A stretch of 64,000 nucleotides of DNA from Cellulomonas sp. C5510. Its GTDB lineage: Bacteria > Actinomycetota > Actinomycetes > Actinomycetales > Cellulomonadaceae. Below are positions 36,279 through 43,747 of the stretch, piece after piece. Each line of letters opens with the position of its first letter. Position 1 is the stretch's first letter. The stretch spans positions 3,348,001-3,412,000 of the forward strand of contig NZ_CP081862.1 of assembly GCF_019797765.1 (NCBI RefSeq), given 5' to 3'. Below the pieces are notes generated by a model. It was not told where the DNA came from and did no database searches. It saw only the letters and a list, made by a program, of their open reading frames with translations. The position numbers were made by a program, and so were the translations under genes.

Positions 36279-38234
36279 TCACAGCCGGTCCCCCGCGCCG
36301 ACCGGCGAGTCGTCCCCGTCGCGGGCGGACGGCTCGTCGCCGACGACCGGGGACGCCGCGACGGCAGGCCGCGGCTCCGCCTCCCCGTCGCCCTCCGGCC
36401 GGTACCAGTCGGTGAGGGCCGGGTCCCCGGTGTCCAGCCACGCGCCGGCGCCCTCGTCCGGGGGCGTGGCGACGACGCCGAGCACGAAGTCGTCGCCGTG
36501 CTCCTCGATGCCGGCGCGCACGCCCTGGTCGAGCGCCTCGCGCGCGTACCGGCGCCGCAGCGTCAGCGGGTCCCGCGCCAGGTCCTTGGCCCAGGCCACC
36601 ATCACGAGGATCACGACCACCGCGAACGGCAGCGCCGACACGATCATGAGGCTCTGCAGCCCGGTCAGCGCGACCTGGCCGCCGCCGACCAGCAGCACGG
36701 CAGCGATCGCCGCGAGCGCGACGCCCCACGCGACCGTGGTCCAGCGCCGCGGCTCGGGGTTGCCCTGCTCGGACAGGCTCGCCATGACGATCGAGGCCGA
36801 GTCGGCGCTCGTCACGAAGAAGATGACGATCGAGATCATCGCCAGCACCGACGTCACGGCGCCGAACGGCAGCTCGCCGAGCACCGTGAACAGCATGTCC
36901 TGGCCCGACTGCGCCTCGCTGATCGCCGACCCGGTCTGCTCCAGCCACATCGTCGTGCCACCGACCACCGTGAACCACACCAGGCACACCGCGCTCGGCA
37001 CCACGATCACCGTGGTCACGAACTCCCGCAGTGTCCGGCCGCGGCTGATCTTCGCGATGAACATGCCGACGAACGGCGTCCACGACACCCACCACGCCCA
37101 GTAGTAGGTGGTCCAGGCGCTCATGAACTCCTGCGCGTCCGGCGCCGTCGCCGCGGACTGGCCCATCAGCGTCGGCAGCTCGCCCACGAACGTCATGAGC
37201 ACGCCGGGCACGAGGTTCAGCAGCAGCACGGTCGGCCCGACCACGAGGATGAACACCCCGAGCAGGCCGGCGAGCCCCATGTTGATGTTCGACAGCGCCC
37301 GGATGCCGCGCTTCAGCCCAGACACCGCGGACAGGATGAACGCCACGGCGAGCACCGCGATGATCCCGACGATGACGGCGTTGCCGAGCGGTCCCACCCC
37401 AGCGACGATCTCGACACCCCGGCCGATCTGCAGCGCGCCGATGCCCAGCGACACCGCCGTGCCGAACAGCGTCACGACGATCGCGAACACGTCGACGACC
37501 TTGCCGAGCACACCGTGGCTGCGCTGCCCGAAGATCGGCTCCAGCAGCGCGGACATCAGCGGCGTACGGCCCTTGCGGTACGCGGCGTACGCGACCGCCC
37601 CGCCAACCATCGCGTAGTACGCCCACGCCACCGGGCCCCAGTGGAACAGGGTCTGCGCGAGCGCCACGTGCATCGCGCGGTCGCTGCCCGCCTCGGTGCC
37701 CGCGAACGCCGGCGGCACGTCGAGGAAGAACGACATGGGCTCCAGCGGCCCGTAGAACAGCAGGCCGATGCCGATGCCGGCGGAGAACAGCATCGCCACC
37801 CACGACACGGTCGAGAACTCCGGCTTCTCGTCGTCCTGCCCCAGCCGCACGGCCCGGTGGCGGCCGAAGCCGAGCCACATCATGAACAGGAACACGACGA
37901 CCGTGAGGATCCCGAAGAACCACCCGAAGTCCACCGTCACGAACGCGAACCCGGCCGCCGCGAAGTCCGCGAGCCCCGCCGGCGACAGCACGCCCCACGC
38001 GATGACGCCGACGACCACCGCGGCAGCGACGGCGAACACCACGGTGTCGACGCGGAACCTCCGGTGCGTCTGCTCGACGCCGATCCCGGGGAGCAGCGCC
38101 GGGTGCGGCCCGTCGAGGGTCCCCGGCGAGGTGACCTCCCGGATGATGCGCGCGGCGCGCTGCGGGGTGGTCGGGCGGTCGCCCTGATGACCAGGGCCTC
38201 CGCCGTCGGGTCCGGTGCGGTGCTGGCGTCCCAC
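36279..38234 (-). CDS. BCCT-family transporter (betaine/choline/carnitine type)
   Basis: A 651-residue carrier with twelve helices. The signature FMSAWTTYYWAWWVSWTPFVGMFIAKISRGRT (in outline) contains the Trp-rich substrate site, and GIGIGLLFYGPLEP is the conserved second block. The N- and C-terminal tails are long and charged, as in osmoregulated members. The GTG at 38234 follows GAAGGA at 8 bp. Upstream, GGTCAAG is repeated 11 bp apart, and ACTGTA on the complementary strand (38274-38279) gives a candidate -10 TACAGT. It probably imports glycine betaine or a related compatible solute. Confidence 0.9.
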   Translation of the reverse strand: MGRQHRTGPDGGGPGHQGDRPTTPQRAARIIREVTSPGTLDGPHPALLPGIGVEQTHRRFRVDTVVFAVAAAVVVGVIAWGVLSPAGLADFAAAGFAFVTVDFGWFFGILTVVVFLFMMWLGFGRHRAVRLGQDDEKPEFSTVSWVAMLFSAGIGIGLLFYGPLEPMSFFLDVPPAFAGTEAGSDRAMHVALAQTLFHWGPVAWAYYAMVGGAVAYAAYRKGRTPLMSALLEPIFGQRSHGVLGKVVDVFAIVVTLFGTAVSLGIGALQIGRGVEIVAGVGPLGNAVIVGIIAVLAVAFILSAVSGLKRGIRALSNINMGLAGLLGVFILVVGPTVLLLNLVPGVLMTFVGELPTLMGQSAATAPDAQEFMSAWTTYYWAWWVSWTPFVGMFIAKISRGRTLREFVTTVIVVPSAVCLVWFTVVGGTTMWLEQTGSAISEAQSGQDMLFTVLGELPFGAVTSVLAMISIVIFFVTSADSASIVMASLSEQGNPEPRRWTTVAWGVALAAIAAVLLVGGGQVALTGLQSLMIVSALPFAVVVILVMVAWAKDLARDPLTLRRRYAREALDQGVRAGIEEHGDDFVLGVVATPPDEGAGAWLDTGDPALTDWYRPEGDGEAEPRPAVAASPVVGDEPSARDGDDSPVGAGDRL

Positions 38235-38440
38235 AGGGTGCGTCCTTCGTCCGGGGTCAAGAACCGGTCAAGGACTGTAAGGGGTCTGCCGCGATCGCGC
38301 ACGCTGAGGACGAGCCCGACCGACCGCCGCGGGTCACCCCGGGGGCGATCGCCGGTCCGTCGTTCACGAGACGTACCACGTCGTACGGCCGGCGTACGGC
38401 AGTGCCCGCGGCACCGCACGACGGCAGCACGGTCCGGGCG

Positions 38441-38938
38441 TCAGCGAGCCGTGACCAGCCGGACGGCCTCCCGCGCCGAGCGGGCGTCCGCCCAGCGCGG
38501 CACCGCCTCGCGGTAGCGGGCGTACGGCTCGCCGAACCGCTCGGCGAGCACCCGCTCCTCCGCCCGGATCTGCCCGGCCGTCATCGCCGCGACGAACCCG
38601 GCGACCGGCAGCAGCGCCGCGAACGACCGCCGGGCGGTGGCGTGCGCGACCAGCACGGCCGCCAGCCCCACGTACATCGGGTTGCGGGTGACCCGGTTCG
38701 CACCCGCCACCACGAGGGTGCTCGCCTTCGCGGGCGCCACGGGGTCGATCGTCGTCCGCGTCCGGCGGAACCGCAGCAGCGCGTCGCCCGCCAGCGCCAG
38801 CCCGGCGGCCGCGACGGGTGCCGCCGCCAGCAGCGACGCCGCGGTCGGCCGGGCGCGGCGCGCGAGCACGACCTGCGCGGCGCCGGCCGCAGCGGCGAGC
38901 ACCGCCGGCGGCACGGCCGTCGAGCCCCGGCCGCTCAC
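38441..38938 (-). CDS. isoprenylcysteine carboxyl methyltransferase-like membrane protein
   Basis: A 165-residue membrane protein of the ICMT/PEMT-like group with VTRNPMYVGLAAVLVAHA (about 83-100) and EERVLAERFGEPYARYREAVPRW (in outline) at the C-terminus; both are diagnostic. The substrate in bacteria is unknown. GTG 38938 overlaps the CDF stop by 4 bp, making it the third gene of a regulator-efflux-methyltransferase operon. Confidence 0.8.
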   Translation of the reverse strand: MSGRGSTAVPPAVLAAAAGAAQVVLARRARPTAASLLAAAPVAAAGLALAGDALLRFRRTRTTIDPVAPAKASTLVVAGANRVTRNPMYVGLAAVLVAHATARRSFAALLPVAGFVAAMTAGQIRAEERVLAERFGEPYARYREAVPRWADARSAREAVRLVTAR

Positions 38939-39873
38939 GCGTGCCCCAGCCGCTCGTGCGTGCGGTGCGACGCGGGCTCGATCTGGAACGTCGAGTGCTC
39001 CACCGAGATCGGGAAGTGCGTGGACAGGCACTCCTGGAGCTGGTCGAGGATGCGGGCCGTGTGGCCGTCGGAGAAGCACTCGTCGTCCACCGTGACGTGC
39101 GCCGTGACCACGGGCAGCCCGGTCGCGACGAGGCTCGCGTGCAGGTCGTGCACCGCCCGCACGTGCTCCACCCCCAGCAGGTGCTCGCGGACCGCGTCGA
39201 GGTCGAGCCCCGCCGGCGTGGACTCCAGCAGCACCGCGCCGGTCTCGCGCAGCAGCCGGATCGCCCGCGGCACGATCAGCGCGCCGATCAGCAGACCCGC
39301 CACCGCGTCCGCCTGCTGCCAGCCGGTCGTCGCGATCACCACCGCCGCGACGATCACCCCGACCGAGCCGAGCGCGTCGTTCAGCACCTCCAGGAACGCC
39401 GCGCGCAGGTTGAAGCTCGCCGACCGGCCACCGGCGAGCACCGCCATGGCGATCACGTTCGCCACCAGGCCGATGACGCCGAACACGACCAGCTCCGTCG
39501 ACGGCACCTCCGGCGGCTCGGCCAGCCGGCGCACGCCCTCGACCAGCACGTAGCCGCCGACGGCCAGCAGCACCGCGGCCTGCGCGAGGGCGCCGAGCAC
39601 CTCGGCCCGCCGATACCCCCACGTCCACCGCGACGTCGCCGGCTTCAGCGACAGGTGCGCGGCGACCAGCGCCATCGCCAGCCCCGCGGCGTCCGTCAGC
39701 ATGTGCGCGGTGTCGACCAGCAGCGCCAGGCTGCCCGTCACCAGCGCCCCGACGGCCTGCGCGACCAGCACCGTCGTGGTCAACCCGAACGCGATCGCGA
39801 GCCGGCGCCGGTGGTCCGCCGGCTGCCTCGCACCGCCGGCGGACGCGTGGCCGTGGTCGTGGTCGTGGCTCAC
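38935..39873 (-). CDS. CDF-family cation efflux protein
   Basis: A 312-residue carrier starting with a His-rich stretch (SHDHDHGHA). The metal site LLVDTAHMLTDAAGLAMAL (helix II) and EVLNDALGSVGV (helix V) carry the HD pairs expected for zinc or a similar ion. The soluble C-terminal domain has a further HVTVDDEC. GTG 39873 overlaps the ArsR stop by 4 bp. It exports zinc, cadmium or cobalt under control of the repressor. Confidence 0.92.
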   Translation of the reverse strand: MSHDHDHGHASAGGARQPADHRRRLAIAFGLTTTVLVAQAVGALVTGSLALLVDTAHMLTDAAGLAMALVAAHLSLKPATSRWTWGYRRAEVLGALAQAAVLLAVGGYVLVEGVRRLAEPPEVPSTELVVFGVIGLVANVIAMAVLAGGRSASFNLRAAFLEVLNDALGSVGVIVAAVVIATTGWQQADAVAGLLIGALIVPRAIRLLRETGAVLLESTPAGLDLDAVREHLLGVEHVRAVHDLHASLVATGLPVVTAHVTVDDECFSDGHTARILDQLQECLSTHFPISVEHSTFQIEPASHRTHERLGHA

Positions 39874-40250
39874 GACAGGTCCTCCGCGAGGTGCGTGCAC
39901 TCCTCCGGGTGCGGGCCGCCGCGCAGCAGGTCCTCCGCCGCGCCGACCAGCGTCGCGAGCCGCCCCGGGTCGCCGATCGCGTAGATCGACGACCGGCCAC
40001 GCTGCCGCACGGTCACCAGCCCGCAGTCCCGCAGGCACGCGAGGTGCGCGCTGACCGTGCTCTGCGCGAGCCCGAGGTGGTCGGTCAGCTCGCGGACGGA
40101 GTGCTCGCCGGTGAAGAGGTGGCGCAGGAGGGTGAGGCGGGCGGGCTCGCCGAGGGCGCGGAACAGCGCGGCGGTCGGGGCGGTGAGGGCGGCGTCGTCG
40201 GCGGGACGGGAGTCGTTCTCATGATCGATACTGGGCGCTGTCATCGTCAT
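39870..40250 (-). CDS. ArsR/SmtB-family metal-responsive repressor
   Basis: A 126-residue winged-helix repressor: LFRALGEPARLTLLRHLFTG, the recognition region LGLAQSTVSAHLACLRDCGLV and a C-terminal tail with Cys and His (GGPHPEECTHLAEDL) that could bind metal. A further Cys pair lies in ACLRDC, the position used by CmtR/ArsR-like sensors. It is co-transcribed with the CDF pump. A dyad overlaps its start codon. Confidence 0.9.
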   Translation of the reverse strand: MTMTAPSIDHENDSRPADDAALTAPTAALFRALGEPARLTLLRHLFTGEHSVRELTDHLGLAQSTVSAHLACLRDCGLVTVRQRGRSSIYAIGDPGRLATLVGAAEDLLRGGPHPEECTHLAEDLS

Positions 40251-40264
40251 GTGGCGATGATAGC
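40237..40264. promoter_or_regulatory. operator overlapping the ArsR start codon
   Basis: GCT-n-TCATCG-8-CGATGA-n-AGC is a 28-bp interrupted palindrome centred just upstream of ATG 40250. Its size suits an ArsR/SmtB dimer and its place would block transcription or initiation directly. Confidence 0.62.
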
Positions 40265-40342
40265 GCGACGGTCAGACGGCTTGTCCAGGTTGAGGGTGGA
40301 CTCGCGTACGGACCTGAGGACCGCAGGGAGCGGCGACCACCC

Positions 40343-40531
40343 TCATGCTGTTGCCACGACGAGCGCGACGCCACCGAGCAGGGCGAGCACGAAGTAGCCG
40401 AGAGCGACGAGCCCCGCCCTCCGCGAGATCGGCTTGCCGGTGGGCCTCAGCGCCGGGACGAACCGGGCGCCGAGAATCGCGAACAGCACGACAAAGGCGC
40501 TGATGCAGAGGATCAGGGCGAGCACCCGCAT
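40343..40531 (-). CDS. small two-helix membrane protein
   Basis: A 62-residue protein (MRVLALILCISAFVVL..) with two hydrophobic segments, about 3-24 and 42-61, joined by a basic loop with RPTGKPISRRAG. An in-frame ATG at 40549 is possible but adds a hydrophilic lead. I do not recognise it. It lies at the left border of the accessory island, next to the IS3 fragment. Confidence 0.5.
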   Translation of the reverse strand: MRVLALILCISAFVVLFAILGARFVPALRPTGKPISRRAGLVALGYFVLALLGGVALVVATA

Positions 40532-40548
40532 GGCTTCGCATTCTGTCA

Positions 40549-40760
40549 TCAGACGAAGAACCGGCGCAGCGTCTCGGGGTTGATCCCGACCTGCTCCCCG
40601 ATCCGTCGGCACGCAGCCGGGCGCGTCACCGGGTCCTTCTTCGCGTCCAGCACGAGCCGGACCGCGCGCTCACGCAGCTCGTCCGAGTACTTCCTCGGTG
40701 CAGCCATGACCCTCATCCTCCGTGGATTGGGAGCCTCCACGGAACCCGGGGCGGTTCAGG
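40549..40760 (-). mobile_element. IS3-type OrfA remnant with left end
   Basis: From ATG 40707 the frame reads APRKYSDELRERAVRLVLD, then GEQVGINPETLR, the N-terminal helix-turn-helix part of an IS3-family OrfA. Homology ends there and five unrelated residues lead to a stop at 40549; no OrfB follows. The sequence before the ATG, up to about 40760, has the GC-rich leader with TGAACCGCCCCGGG typical of such elements' ends. It is a truncated, inactive remnant marking the left edge of the island. Confidence 0.75.
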
Positions 40761-40877
40761 GCGCCGATGTACTCGACCACCTGGCGGACGGCGAAACGGG
40801 CCACGTTCGCTTCGATGATCCGTTACTGTGCAAGAACGGCGTCAAAGGCGACGCCGGAATCGAGCAGGGGGTTCGTG

Positions 40878-41174
40878 ATGAGCAAAGTCATGTCCGTGTT
40901 GGCCGCGTTGGGAATCGCCGCCAGCGTGGCGATGGTCGGGACGCAGTCCGCGTCGGCGTCTTCGTGCGACGTCCGTAGCGGCAAGACCGCCGGGGACTCG
41001 GCGTGGGTGATGGGGATGAGTCAGTGCCAGGCCGTCGCGGTCCGGCACTACTACGACCCGGTGTGGAGCGCGAACAACTACTGGACGGCTTGGCACGGCG
41101 GCCAGGTGATGGGGCACACGTACTACACCCCTGACACGCCGGTGTACATCAAGCACTCCACCCAGGCGTCGTGA
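40878..41174 (+). CDS. small secreted peptide 1 (bacteriocin-like candidate)
   Basis: A 98-residue precursor: basic start, hydrophobic core, and signal-peptidase site SASA|SSC after residue 27. The mature 71-residue peptide has exactly two Cys separated by 19 residues, then the block VRHYYDPVWSANNYWTAW (residues 55-72) and a Tyr/Thr-rich end. It aligns without gaps to peptide 2 (41800-42096) over the first 49 mature residues. ATG 40878 is preceded by GGGG at 8 bp; a TACTGT at 40824-40829 is a possible -10. The gene overlaps the lipoprotein gene by 4 bp. I do not recognise the family; lactococcin 972-like peptides are the nearest idea but lack its core. Confidence 0.8.
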   Translation: MSKVMSVLAALGIAASVAMVGTQSASASSCDVRSGKTAGDSAWVMGMSQCQAVAVRHYYDPVWSANNYWTAWHGGQVMGHTYYTPDTPVYIKHSTQAS

Positions 41175-41788
41175 GCGGACGACGGCGCCCTGGGCTCGTC
41201 ATCGGACTCGTCGCCGTCGCGTTGCTCGCCGCGGCGTGCTCGAACGGCTCCTCGGGTGCTGCGGGGTCCCAGATGACCCCGCCCAGCTGGGGGGAGGTGG
41301 TCGACGCGACGGTCGAGGTCGCCCGCAAGCAGGGGGCATCCGACGACCAGCTGGCTGTGCTCGAGAGCGGAGATGTCACGTTCCAGCAGTACGAGGCAGC
41401 GGTCGGTCGGACGGTCGAGTGCCTGCGGGCTGCGGGCATCGACGTTGTCGGCGACACAGTGACGGACGCCAGCGGTTACCCGGAGATCAACTACTCGTAC
41501 GCCGCGTCGTCCACCGGCCGGACGGACGCCGAGACGGACGCGATCTCCCAGGAGTGCATCAGGACGCACTCGCAGTTCATCGAGGGGTTGTACCGGTCCA
41601 CCCCTCAGGTGCAGGAGGTCGTGGACGAGCGTTTCGAGCCGTACCGCCAGGCCGTCGTGACGTGCCTGGAGGAGAACGGCGAGGACGTCGACGCGTCGGC
41701 GCCGCGCAGCGTGCTGGAGATGCACACAGCGGCGGTGGTCGGTCGTGGCGGACCGCACTGCATCGCGGAATCGGGATTCACGGGATGA
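41171..41788 (+). CDS. lipoprotein of the secreted-peptide operon
   Basis: A 205-residue lipoprotein with lipobox LAAAC (Cys at about 23). The mature part is helical and acidic and has four Cys spaced through it (VECLRAAG, QECIRTH, VTCLEENG, PHCIAE), suggesting two disulfides. The VECLRAAGI and VTCLEENGED segments resemble each other and may reflect an internal duplication. GTG 41171 overlaps the peptide 1 stop (GTGA). Membrane-surface lipoproteins in bacteriocin operons often confer immunity, which is the best inference here; a receptor or chaperone role is possible. Confidence 0.8.
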   Translation: MSGRRRPGLVIGLVAVALLAAACSNGSSGAAGSQMTPPSWGEVVDATVEVARKQGASDDQLAVLESGDVTFQQYEAAVGRTVECLRAAGIDVVGDTVTDASGYPEINYSYAASSTGRTDAETDAISQECIRTHSQFIEGLYRSTPQVQEVVDERFEPYRQAVVTCLEENGEDVDASAPRSVLEMHTAAVVGRGGPHCIAESGFTG

Positions 41789-41799
41789 GAGGCACGATC

Positions 41800-42096
41800 A
41801 TGGACAAGAAGCTCCGGATTGCGGGGGCGAGCGCGGCAGCGGCGTTGGTCCTCGCGTTGGTCGTCCCGGTCGGCGCGGCGAGTGCTGGTGACTGCGGCTG
41901 GTACAGCCGGACCGTCGGCGACTACTCGGCGCGCGTGGACAAGATGGGTGACTGCTCGTACATCGGGGTCCGGCACTACTACGACCCGGTGTGGAGTGCG
42001 AACAACTACTGGACGGCGTGGAAGGGCGGCGCGGGGTCGTCCTACACGACGGCGAACAACCCGGTCGTCGTGTTCCACGAAGCCACGGGCTACTGA
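41800..42096 (+). CDS. small secreted peptide 2 (bacteriocin-like candidate)
   Basis: A 98-residue precursor with signal peptide (cleavage at GAASA|GDC after residue 29). The mature 69-residue peptide repeats the design of peptide 1: Cys at mature positions 3 and 23, then VRHYYDPVWSANNYWTAW and GG. Its tail differs (SSYTTANNPVVVFHEATGY). GAGAGG lies 7 bp before ATG 41800; an in-frame ATG at 41785 overlapping the lipoprotein stop is less likely. Its stop overlaps the next start (TGATG). The pairing of two related but distinct peptides recalls two-peptide bacteriocins. Confidence 0.8.
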   Translation: MDKKLRIAGASAAAALVLALVVPVGAASAGDCGWYSRTVGDYSARVDKMGDCSYIGVRHYYDPVWSANNYWTAWKGGAGSSYTTANNPVVVFHEATGY

Positions 42097-43127
42097 TGGC
42101 TCGGGCACGCGACGGTCGCCGCGGCGGGTGGATCGTGGTCTGGGCGCTGGCGTGCGCTCTGCTCGCGGCCGCCGCGGCGACCGTCGTCGTGCTGCGGCAG
42201 GACTCGAGCCCGCTCGCCGGGGACGCCGAGCCCGAGCCGGTCCTCGCCGACGTCGTCCGCCAGGCACGCACCGAGTCCGGCGTCGTCGGTCTGGCCGCGC
42301 GTCGAGGTGAGGGCAGGCAGCTGGTGTTCGCCGTCGGCGGGACGGTGACGTCTCTGGAGATTGCGGCCGGCGCGGTGGTCGCGGCTGGTGAGACCGTGGC
42401 GAGCGTGGACGACATCCCCGTCGTGGCCATGTCGGGCAGCGCGCCGCCGTTCCGGGCGTTGTCGGCGGGGCAGAAGGGCCCGGACGTCACGCGGCTGCAG
42501 CAGTTCCTCGCGGCCACCGGCTACCTCGATGCCGAGCCGGACGGCGCGTTCGGCGCCTCCACCGCCCGCGCGGTCCGGGCGTGGAACGACGAGCACGGGC
42601 GACGCGGAGAGGTGTTCGACCCCGCCTCCGTCGTGTGGATCGGTCTGGAGTCCTTCCCTCTGGAGAGCCTCCAGGTCGACGTCGGCGACGTCGTGGCTCC
42701 GGGGCAGGCGATGGCGGTCGGGCCCGCGATGCTCCTGGGGGTGAGTGTGGACGAGCCGGCCGGCGGGCTGGCGGCCTCGGACCTGATGGTCGAGGTGGGC
42801 GACGTATCGGTCCCCTACGCAGCCGGGTCGGGGATGATCACCGACCCGGAGCAGGCACGCGCGCTGGTGGAGGCGCTGCGCGGGGACGAGGGGGCGGGCC
42901 AGGTCGTGGCGGCTGAACCGCAGGACGTCGCCGTCGTCCCGGCGACAGCGGTGGTCACCGACACGGACGGTCGCATCTGCGTGTACCCGGGGGCCGAAGC
43001 GGAGCCCACGCTCGTCGACCCCGTTGGAAGCGCTGCCGGGGTGGTGTTCCTGGACCGCGACACGCCGCTCGAGCGGGTCCTGGTGAACCCGGCAGACGTG
43101 CGCGAGGCCCTCACTTGCGACTCGTAG
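42096..43127 (+). CDS. membrane-anchored adaptor with peptidoglycan-binding domain
   Basis: A 343-residue protein with one N-terminal helix (about 12-33) and an extracytoplasmic remainder. Residues 65-110 resemble the lipoyl/hairpin part of HlyD-type adaptors (GGTVTSLEIAAGAVVAAGETVASV). Residues 122-165 form a PG_binding_1 domain (GQKGPDVTRLQQFLAATGYLDAEPDGAFG in outline). The barrel-like part resumes after it (VDVGDVVAPGQAMAVG). Such adaptors link an ABC permease to the cell wall. Start ATG overlaps the peptide 2 stop by one base. Confidence 0.85.
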   Translation: MARARDGRRGGWIVVWALACALLAAAAATVVVLRQDSSPLAGDAEPEPVLADVVRQARTESGVVGLAARRGEGRQLVFAVGGTVTSLEIAAGAVVAAGETVASVDDIPVVAMSGSAPPFRALSAGQKGPDVTRLQQFLAATGYLDAEPDGAFGASTARAVRAWNDEHGRRGEVFDPASVVWIGLESFPLESLQVDVGDVVAPGQAMAVGPAMLLGVSVDEPAGGLAASDLMVEVGDVSVPYAAGSGMITDPEQARALVEALRGDEGAGQVVAAEPQDVAVVPATAVVTDTDGRICVYPGAEAEPTLVDPVGSAAGVVFLDRDTPLERVLVNPADVREALTCDS

Positions 43128-43747
43128 CCGACAGCGTCGGCCGGCAGTACGCCCGGCGCCTGGTCGTGCACGACGTGGACCTGTCGGTGGCTCCCGGAGA
43201 GTCGGTCGCTGTCACCGGGCCGTCAGGATCGGGGAAGACCACGCTGCTGGCGATGCTCGGCGGCTTGGTGACACCGTCGGCGGGCTTCGCCGGGATCGAG
43301 CACGATGACGGCACGCGCACGTCCGCGTCGGGCCACGCAGCGTTCGTGCTGCAGACCGTCAACGCACTGCCTCGCCGCACCGTCATCGACAACGTCGCCC
43401 TGGGCGCCTTGAACGACGGTCTCGCCTGGGGTGAGGCGCTGGCACGGGCCCACGACCAGCTCCCCCACGTCGGCATCGCACACCTGGCTCAGCGCCCGGC
43501 ACGATCGCTGTCAGGCGGTGAGCTGCAACGCACCGTCCTGGCCCGGGCGCTCGTGGGGACCTACCCGTTCGTGCTGGCCGACGAACCCACCGGCCAGCTG
43601 GACAGATCGACCACGCGCGCCGTCATGGACACGATGCTCTCCTCGACCCGCGACCGGGGACTCGTGGTCGTCACCCACGACATGGAGGTCGCGTCGATGT
43701 GCAATCGCGTCCTGCGCCTGGACGACGGACGGCTCGTGCCGTCGTGA
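43115..43747 (+). CDS. ABC transporter ATP-binding protein (MacB/LolD type), TTG start
   Basis: A 210-residue ATPase: Walker A VTGPSGSGKTT (about 34-44), Q-loop in FVLQTVNALP, signature SLSGGELQR (about 130), Walker B FVLADEPTGQLD and switch His VVVTHD. TTG at 43115 overlaps the adaptor gene by 13 bp and follows GAGG at 8 bp; no ATG or GTG fits the fold's start. The type pairs with FtsX-like permeases for export or extraction of peptides and lipoproteins. Confidence 0.9.
   Translation: MRLVADSVGRQYARRLVVHDVDLSVAPGESVAVTGPSGSGKTTLLAMLGGLVTPSAGFAGIEHDDGTRTSASGHAAFVLQTVNALPRRTVIDNVALGALNDGLAWGEALARAHDQLPHVGIAHLAQRPARSLSGGELQRTVLARALVGTYPFVLADEPTGQLDRSTTRAVMDTMLSSTRDRGLVVVTHDMEVASMCNRVLRLDDGRLVPS

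Noticed and set aside
40878..42096. Assignment of the two secreted peptides to the lactococcin 972 family
   Set aside because: Size, signal peptide and ABC neighbours fit loosely, but the core block, the Cys pair and the lack of a DUF1430 partner do not. A profile search would decide.
41236..42096. A 286-codon frame ending with peptide 2
   Set aside because: Its upstream part overlaps the lipoprotein gene in another frame; the signal peptide and ribosome-binding site place the start at 41800.
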